From: Streptomyces cucumeris
GTDB lineage: Bacteria; Actinomycetota; Actinomycetes; Streptomycetales; Streptomycetaceae
Assembly: GCF_024295805.1 (NCBI RefSeq)
Contig: NZ_JANCLX010000018.1
Span: forward strand, 74,197 to 138,196
Reading direction: 5' to 3'
Length of the DNA: 64,000 nt
Shown here: piece by piece, positions 58,696 through 64,000 of the stretch
How positions within the stretch are numbered: position 1 is the stretch's first letter
Layout: every line of letters begins with the position of its first letter
Made by a program: the position numbers and the translations under genes
The notes under the pieces: generated by a model
Database searches by the model: none
Told to the model about the DNA's origin: nothing
The model's input: only the letters and a program-made list of their open reading frames with translations

Positions 58696-58711
58696 GTTCG
58701 TCAAGGCGAAC
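58696..58711. promoter_or_regulatory. Operator 2 of the azlC/XRE-cupin pair
   Basis: GTTCG-TCAAGG-CGAAC, the same pattern 48 bases from operator 1 (centre to centre), about four helical turns and a half. A CGAACG half-site follows at about 58728, next to the regulator's start. Confidence 0.65.
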
Positions 58712-58733
58712 GAAAGTACTTCTGGAGCGAACG

Positions 58734-59303
58734 ATGACTGATGGTGCCTCCCCGCCGCGCCTGCCCCTGGACCGGATTGCCACGTCACTGCGCCGCGAGC
58801 GCACCCGGGCCGGGATCTCCCTCTCCGAGCTGGCCAAACGCGCCGGGATCGCGAAGTCCACGCTGTCCCAGCTCGAATCAGGGACCGGGAACCCCAGCGT
58901 GGAGACGCTGTGGGCGCTCGGTGTGGCGCTCGATGTGCCGCTCAGCGCCCTGGTCGATCCGCCGCGCCCCGCCGTCCAGCTGATCCGTGCGGGCGAGGGC
59001 CCTTCCGTGCCCTCCGAGCAGGCCGACTACCGTGCCACCCTGCTCTCCGCGAGTCCGCCGGGCGCCCGGCGGGATGTGTACCTCGTGCAGGTGGAGCCGG
59101 GGTCCGCACGGGAGTCCGACCCTCATATGCCGGGCACCGTCGAGCATCTGATCGTCGGGACCGGCCGGGTGCTGGCCGGGCCGGAGGACGAGCCGGTGGA
59201 GCTCGCGGCCGGGGACTACCTGTCGTACCCGGGCGATGTACCGCACCTCTGCCGGGCTCTGGAGCCGGGCACCACCTGCGTCATGATCGTGCAGCATCTG
59301 TGA
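58734..59303 (+). CDS. XRE-cupin transcriptional regulator
   Basis: About 189 residues from the ATG at 58734 (GGAG eight bases before). HTH in residues 12-65 (SLRRERTRAGISLSELAKRAGIAKSTLSQLESGTGNPSVETLWALG), then a cupin barrel with VEHLIVGTGRVLAGPEDEPVELAAGDYLSYPGDVPH. Divergent from azlCD with paired operators between. Such regulators commonly control AzlCD in response to amino acids. Confidence 0.9.
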   Translation: MTDGASPPRLPLDRIATSLRRERTRAGISLSELAKRAGIAKSTLSQLESGTGNPSVETLWALGVALDVPLSALVDPPRPAVQLIRAGEGPSVPSEQADYRATLLSASPPGARRDVYLVQVEPGSARESDPHMPGTVEHLIVGTGRVLAGPEDEPVELAAGDYLSYPGDVPHLCRALEPGTTCVMIVQHL

Positions 59304-59346
59304 GCACAGACCGGTGCCGTGGCGGTGCGCCCGGGCGGCGGTGGGC

Positions 59347-60123
59347 TCAGCCGGGGAATTCGTCCTCGATCAGCTCCAGGTCCGGCGGTACCAGCGTCGT
59401 GGAGTCCACCAGCCCCCTGAGCAGGTTGTGCAGGAGGGTGTGATCGCTCGGCCCTGCGCCCTCCTGCTCCCGCACCACCGGATGGGGGAAGTCGCCGCCC
59501 TTGGACAGCCGGTGGCGCACCGCCTCCACCTTGTGCTCGATCCGGCGCCTGGACCACTTCTCGGCCGGGCGCACACAGGCGAGTTCGGCCGCCGCCTCCC
59601 GGTACGACAGGGGGCGCGGCTCCGTCTCGTAGAGCAGGTAGCGCTGTCCCAGCACCACCAGGACCAGCCGTTCGTCCTCCTCCAGCGGCCACCGCCTGGG
59701 AGGCACGGTGATGGCTGCGTGACGGGCCACCATTCCCTCGTCGCCGTGGTCGGTCACATATAACTCGACCAGGTGTTCCCGGGGTCCCGAACCCTGGACG
59801 AACAGCGGGGTGTACCCGGTGGCGAGCGGGTAGGGCTCGGTGCTGGTGTGCATCATCCGGCCCCGGGGCAGCCGCAGCAGCTGCTGTCCGGTGTTCCGCA
59901 GCCACCACTGGCGATCGTGGTAGCTCAGTTCGCCGTGGCGGCGGCTGACCCGCAGGTCGTCCTCGCCGACGCGCAGATCGACCTCCGGCTCACCGCCGCG
60001 GCCGAAGCGGATGGTCGCACCCGGCCGTGGTGCCACCGCGAGACCGCCGGTGACCGAACGGGCGTGCAGGGTGCCCGGCCGGGAGGGAGTGACACCGTGG
60101 GCGAGGCTCCGGGGGTGGTTCAT
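59347..60123 (-). CDS. FHA domain protein
   Basis: About 258 residues from the ATG at 60123 (AAGGAGAG upstream). The FHA core is at about 35-110: GATIRFGRGGEPEVDLRVGEDDLRVSRRHGEL, with the phosphothreonine-binding Arg/Ser-Arg-His pattern. The C-terminal part holds an HTH-like helical section (SYREAAAELACVRPAEKWSRRRIEHKVEAVRHRL). It is downstream of a Ser/Thr kinase gene (35-base gap), so it is probably a substrate or partner of that kinase. Confidence 0.88.
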   Translation of the reverse strand: MNHPRSLAHGVTPSRPGTLHARSVTGGLAVAPRPGATIRFGRGGEPEVDLRVGEDDLRVSRRHGELSYHDRQWWLRNTGQQLLRLPRGRMMHTSTEPYPLATGYTPLFVQGSGPREHLVELYVTDHGDEGMVARHAAITVPPRRWPLEEDERLVLVVLGQRYLLYETEPRPLSYREAAAELACVRPAEKWSRRRIEHKVEAVRHRLSKGGDFPHPVVREQEGAGPSDHTLLHNLLRGLVDSTTLVPPDLELIEDEFPG

Positions 60124-60158
60124 CCTGGCTCTCCTTGGCGATCGGATCCGTGGCGGTG

Positions 60159-62093
60159 TCAGGCCGGGCGCAGTGCCGCGGCGGCCGAGCGGGTCAGCTG
60201 CCGGGCCGTGGCGCACAGTTCGTCCGGGGCGGACTCCCCGGCCACCACCAGGTGGAGCGTCTCGACCGCCTTCTCACCGTTCTCGTCCACGTAGGAGCGG
60301 TACACCAGCCGGGCCAGACAGGTCCCGTCGCCGTCCCCCTCCGGTTCGACGAACGCGTGGTAGCCGCGGAACAGAGCCGGGGTGCCGTCCTCGCCGTCCA
60401 GTGGCCGGCCGCGGTCGAACCGCAGATCCACCGAGAGGTCCCGGGTACTGCTGGACCAGTCGCAGTCCCACCCCGCGTACCCGACGTCCGGGTCGTCCGC
60501 GTCGATACCGGGGACGACCTCCAGGGCGGCGGGATCCAGCAGCTCACAGGCGTGCTTCCGGGCCAGCGAGGTGGCGGGGAGCTCCGGTGAACGACGGGCG
60601 ATCCCTCCCCGGTTGAGCGCCGCCACCGCGGTGTCGGTGGCTGTGTCGGCGATGGCGCACAGCGGCGCACGGCCGGACTCGACCTGTTTCGCGGCCACCC
60701 GTACGAAGGAGTCGTCCTCCCCGGAGACGACCAGTGTCCGTTCACAGGTCTCGCCGTCGGGCCGGTCCTTGATGATCCTGACGTTCCCGACCGACTTCAC
60801 CGAGCCGGTCAGTTCGGGCGGCGGCCCGTGATCGAAGTCCACGGTCGTGTCCACGACGCCCTTCCCGTCCGATGTCACCAGTACATCGCAGCGGTCGAAG
60901 TTGCCGTAGTCCCGGTCGAGTTCGGTGTCCCCGTAGCGGCGCAGTGCCGGGGCGTCGGTCAGCGCGCACGGATCGGCCGTGGCCGGGTTGCCGAACACCG
61001 GCCCGCTCTTCCGGTGCTCATCCGCGCGGCCGCCCGAGGTGAACGGGTTGGACGGATTGAGCGGGGTGAGGGGAAGGGCGACCGCGAGCGCCACCGTGGC
61101 CGCGCCGACGGCGGTACGCCGGGGGTGCTGCCGGACGAGCCTGATCAGGCGGCCGCCCCCGTGGTCGCCGCCTCCGTGGTCGTCGCCTCCGTGGTCGTCG
61201 GCCGCGCCGGTGGCCGGGAGGGTGGTGACGGTGCGGAGGTCGGCCAGGCCGGGCAGGGCGTCGATGTCCCCGGCGGCGTCCTCCAGCAGGGCGCGGACCT
61301 CGTCGGCGCCGGGCCGACCGGCCGGATCGGTGCACAGCATCGCCGCGAGCACCGCGCCCAACGGGCCCAGGTCGCTGTCCGGTTCGGGGACCCCGGCCCC
61401 GCCGTCGGCGGACTCCGGCAGGGCCACGGTGCTCTGCGCTCCGGCTCGCGGATCCCCGCCGCCGCGGCCGGGAGGGCCTCCGGTGACCAGCGCGTACAGC
61501 GTGGCGCCCAGCGAGAACACATCGGACACGGGTTCGGGACGGCCCCGTACGACCTCGGGCGCGGCATAGGCGGGGGTGTAGCCGACCGCGGTGTTCGGGG
61601 TGATGGACTTCCGGCCACCGTGCCGGTAGGCGGTGCCGAAGTCGGTCAGCTTGGCCGAGCCGCCCTCGGTGACCACGATGTTCCCCGGCTTGATGTCGCA
61701 GTGCACGATGCCCTCACGATGCAGGACGGCGAGTGCGTCCGCGATCTGTGTGCCGACACGGGCGGCGAGCCCGGGCGGCACCGGCGGCCATGTGTCCAGG
61801 CTCCCGCCGCGTACGAACTCCAGCACCAGCCACGAGGTGGGGCGGTTGCGCCTGCCCGTGCGGACCGCGTCGTACAGGGTGACGACATGCGGATGACTGA
61901 ACCGGGCCAGTGCCCGGGCCTCGGCCCGTAACCGGTCGAAGGCGAGGGCGCCGCCGTCCTCGAGCACGGTGCGCTTCAGCACCACCCGGCGGCCCAACTC
62001 CTTGTCGTACGCGGGCCAGACCTCGCCCATCCCGCCGCGCATGGGTTGCTTCCCGAGCCGGTACCGCCCACCGACTTCCTCCCCTGAGCGCAC
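60159..62093 (-). CDS. Receptor-type serine/threonine protein kinase
   Basis: 644 residues. PknB-like kinase domain (1-270): Gly-loop GKQPMRGGMGEVW, ATP-Lys about 40 (VVLKRTV), catalytic HCDIKPGN, DFG (TDFGTAYR) and APE (YAAPEVV). A low-complexity DHGGGDHGGG linker precedes one membrane helix (about 325-345). The C-terminal 280 residues, with several cysteines, should be extracellular and hold a sensor domain. An FHA gene follows on the same strand. Confidence 0.92.
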   Translation of the reverse strand: MRSGEEVGGRYRLGKQPMRGGMGEVWPAYDKELGRRVVLKRTVLEDGGALAFDRLRAEARALARFSHPHVVTLYDAVRTGRRNRPTSWLVLEFVRGGSLDTWPPVPPGLAARVGTQIADALAVLHREGIVHCDIKPGNIVVTEGGSAKLTDFGTAYRHGGRKSITPNTAVGYTPAYAAPEVVRGRPEPVSDVFSLGATLYALVTGGPPGRGGGDPRAGAQSTVALPESADGGAGVPEPDSDLGPLGAVLAAMLCTDPAGRPGADEVRALLEDAAGDIDALPGLADLRTVTTLPATGAADDHGGDDHGGGDHGGGRLIRLVRQHPRRTAVGAATVALAVALPLTPLNPSNPFTSGGRADEHRKSGPVFGNPATADPCALTDAPALRRYGDTELDRDYGNFDRCDVLVTSDGKGVVDTTVDFDHGPPPELTGSVKSVGNVRIIKDRPDGETCERTLVVSGEDDSFVRVAAKQVESGRAPLCAIADTATDTAVAALNRGGIARRSPELPATSLARKHACELLDPAALEVVPGIDADDPDVGYAGWDCDWSSSTRDLSVDLRFDRGRPLDGEDGTPALFRGYHAFVEPEGDGDGTCLARLVYRSYVDENGEKAVETLHLVVAGESAPDELCATARQLTRSAAAALRPA

Positions 62094-62401
62094 CGTGGCT
62101 CCCCCTCACCCATGATCGGATCTCCGCTGCGGACAGCGCGCGGATCAACCTAGTGGGTGAGGGGAGCGGGGGTCCGGCGCTTACGCACGGTGCAACCCTG
62201 ATTCACACTCCGCTCACATCGTCACCATGTGTGCGGAGATCATGGGCAGAGCGCGACGGACTCGCCTCGTCCATCATGCCCACGACAGAGTCGCCCATGC
62301 GCGGCGGATACGCGACCCCGAGGGCGGCGCGGCTCCCTCGGTGCGGCCACGGTGCACCCGGACGGCGGGTCAGAGACGGCAATCACCCGTAAAGTGGTGA
62401 T
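62094..62401. promoter_or_regulatory. Divergent region upstream of the kinase and ClpC-like genes
   Basis: 308 bases. It contains an imperfect inverted repeat, CTCCGCTCACAT (62208-62219) against ATGTGTGCGGAG (62227-62238), one mismatch, 7-base centre, a possible operator. No HAIR-type HspR box or other recognised heat-shock element is visible. No gene. Confidence 0.45.
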
Positions 62402-64000
62402 ATGGGCAGCGGCAACGACGGCCCTGATGACTTCGGGCCAGACCCCTTGGGCGATTTCCTCGCGCGCTTCCTCGGAACCGGGCCGGCCGGGCAGCGGGCC
62501 GACTCGCGCCATGTCGACTTCGGCCGGCTGATGAGTGAGACGGCGCGCAACCTGGTCTCCTCCGCCGCGTCCTACGCGGCCGAGCACGGCAGTACCGACC
62601 TGGACACCGAGCATCTGCTGCGGGCGGCCCTCCTCGCGGAGCCCACCCGCACGATGGTCTCCCGCGCCGGAGCCGACCCCGACCGGCTCGCCGAGCAGAT
62701 CGACCGGGAGGCGGGGGAGGGGCCACCGCGCAACTCGGTCGCCGTCACCCCTGCCGTCAAGCGGGCGCTGCTCGACGCGCACGAGGTGGCCCGGTCCCGG
62801 GGGTCCTCGTACATCGGCCCCGAACACGTGCTGATCGCGCTGGCCGGCAACCGGGACTCCACCGCGGGCCAGATCCTCAACGCCGCCCGCTTCGAACCCC
62901 GGCCCGGCCCCCAGGGCGGTCTCCAGGGCGGTCTCGCGGCCGGAGCGGGTCCGGCGGACCAGCGGCCCGTCCTGGACCGCCGGGCGAACACCCCCACCCT
63001 CGACCGGTTCGGCCGCGATCTGACCGAGATGGCCCGCGAGGGCCGTATCGACCCGGTGATCGGCCGGGACGAGGAGATCGACCAGAGCATCGAGGTGCTC
63101 GCCCGCCGGGGCAAGAACAACCCCGTGCTCATCGGTGAGGCAGGGGTCGGCAAGACCGCCGTCGTGGAGGGACTGGCCCAGCGGATCGCCGACGCCGACG
63201 TACCGGACATCCTGCTCGGCCGCCGGGTCATCCAGCTCGACTTCGCGGGCATCGTGGCGGGCACCCGTTTCCGCGGTGACTTCGAACAGCGGCTCACCGG
63301 CATCATCGACGAGATCCGCGCCAACTCCGACGAGTTGATCATCTTCATCGACGAGCTGCACACCGTCGTGGGCGCGGGAGGCGGCTCCGAGGGCGGCTCG
63401 ATGGACGCCAGCAACCTCCTGAAGCCCGCGCTCGCCCGCGGTGAACTCCACGTCATGGGTGCGAGCACACTCCAGGAGTACCGCCAGTACATCGAGAAGG
63501 ACGCCGCGCTCGCCCGCCGCTTCCAGCCCATCATGGTCCCCGAGCCCACCACCGCCTCCGCCGTGTCGATCCTGCACGGGCTGCGCGACCGCTACGAGGC
63601 CCACCACCAGGTCCGCTACACCGACGAGGCGCTGTTCGCGGCCGTCGAACTCGCCGACCGCTATCTCACCGACCGCTTCCTGCCCGACAAGGCCATCGAC
63701 CTGATGGACCAGGCGGGCGCCCGGGTCCGGCTGCGCTCCAGCGCCCGGGGCACCGATCTGCGCGCCCTGGAGCGCGAGGTCGAGCAGCTCACCCGGGACA
63801 AGGACCAGGCCGTCGCCTCCGAGCAGTACGAACGCGCCACCTCGCTGCGCGACCGGATCGCCGAACTGGGCGCCCGGATCACCGAAGGCTCCGGCACCCA
63901 GTTCCACGGCACCCGTGTCGCCGAGGTGACCGTCGAGGACGTCGCGGACATCGTCTCCCGGCAGACCGGGATCCCCGTCAGCAGCCTCACCCAGGAGGAG
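62402..64000 (+). CDS. ClpC-type AAA+ protease unfoldase, 3' end outside window
   Basis: At least 533 residues, open to the window edge. N-terminal Clp_N double repeat (about 30-155, LVSSAASYAAEHGSTDLDTEHLL and IGPEHVLIAL), then the first AAA+ module with Walker A GEAGVGKT (about 245-252), Walker B IIFIDELH, and sensor/arginine-finger region TLQEYRQYIEKDAALARRFQ. A UVR-like coiled segment (LTRDKDQAVASEQYERATSLRDRI) before the second module favours ClpC over ClpB. ATP-driven unfolding of substrates, usually for ClpP. GGTGAT lies just before the ATG. Second AAA+ module not in the window. Confidence 0.9.
   Translation, partial: MGSGNDGPDDFGPDPLGDFLARFLGTGPAGQRADSRHVDFGRLMSETARNLVSSAASYAAEHGSTDLDTEHLLRAALLAEPTRTMVSRAGADPDRLAEQIDREAGEGPPRNSVAVTPAVKRALLDAHEVARSRGSSYIGPEHVLIALAGNRDSTAGQILNAARFEPRPGPQGGLQGGLAAGAGPADQRPVLDRRANTPTLDRFGRDLTEMAREGRIDPVIGRDEEIDQSIEVLARRGKNNPVLIGEAGVGKTAVVEGLAQRIADADVPDILLGRRVIQLDFAGIVAGTRFRGDFEQRLTGIIDEIRANSDELIIFIDELHTVVGAGGGSEGGSMDASNLLKPALARGELHVMGASTLQEYRQYIEKDAALARRFQPIMVPEPTTASAVSILHGLRDRYEAHHQVRYTDEALFAAVELADRYLTDRFLPDKAIDLMDQAGARVRLRSSARGTDLRALEREVEQLTRDKDQAVASEQYERATSLRDRIAELGARITEGSGTQFHGTRVAEVTVEDVADIVSRQTGIPVSSLTQEE

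Noticed and set aside
61150..61200. Tandem repeats of about 15 bp in the kinase gene
   Set aside because: These encode the Asp-His-Gly-Gly-rich linker of the kinase and are explained by that low-complexity segment.
62094..62401. Heat-shock (HAIR/CIRCE) element before the ClpC-like gene
   Set aside because: Only one imperfect inverted repeat is present and it does not fit the HspR or HrcA consensus.

Overview
The window is very GC-rich (about 73%), has tightly packed genes with GTG, ATG and occasional TTG starts, many 4-base stop/start overlaps (GTGA, ATGA), and gene families typical of high-GC Actinobacteria: mycothiol-dependent enzymes, P450/ferredoxin pairs, GT-C mannosyltransferases, XRE regulators with TPR-like tails, DUF4240 and DUF4032. 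It reads as chromosomal DNA from Streptomyces or a close relative. I see no rRNA, tRNA, CRISPR array, insertion sequence or phage module.

Layout. 0.1-6 kb: assorted genes (Tat-exported triple-repeat protein, GNAT, pentapeptide protein, diaminopropionate ammonia-lyase-like enzyme, tautomerase with a strong operator, two DinB/MDMPI-type enzymes). 6.1-19.8 kb: a large catabolic island. It combines a glutamine-synthetase-like gamma-glutamyl ligase, a P450 with its own ferredoxin and reductase, an acetoacetate-decarboxylase-fold enzyme, homoprotocatechuate-type meta-cleavage enzymes (HpaE-, HpaD- and HpaG-like), a TetR regulator, an amino acid/amine permease, PuuC-like and PuuD-like enzymes and a MarR regulator. 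At least three, probably four, copies of an operator of the form TCGTTT-N6-AAACGA tie the promoters of this island together. 19.9-25 kb: an ArsR-type regulator, Tat-exported phospholipase C, CapA-type phosphatase and a methyltransferase. 25-29 kb: a three-gene membrane mannosyltransferase/flippase-like operon. 29-31.8 kb: a second complete P450-ferredoxin-reductase operon (CYP105-like). 32-34 kb: FUSC-family exporter. 34.2-37 kb: an overlapping alkylation-repair operon (Ogt, 2OG oxygenase, Ada zinc-domain protein, unknown protein, AlkB).

37-44 kb: YdcZ-type transporter, DUF4240 protein, then a coupled operon of XRE regulator, TIR-domain protein, degenerate P-loop protein and membrane protein that looks like an immune/conflict system; the TIR and P-loop proteins share a short glycine/histidine motif. 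44-50 kb: AceE/transketolase-like enzyme, SDR with divergent TetR and two palindromic operators, DUF4032 protein, orphan type II thioesterase. 50.5-53.8 kb: pseudouridine catabolism (psuK with an N-terminal HTH, psuG), GNAT, MmcQ/YjbR protein. 54-57.6 kb: two small hypothetical proteins, a 9-bp tandem repeat, and a STAND ATPase with TPRs. 57.7-59.3 kb: azlCD with a divergent XRE-cupin regulator and paired operators. 59.3-62.1 kb: FHA protein and Ser/Thr kinase. From 62.4 kb to the end: a ClpC-type AAA+ unfoldase cut by the window edge.

The most noteworthy units are the hybrid Puu/Hpa/P450 catabolic island with its operator set, and the TIR-containing operon.
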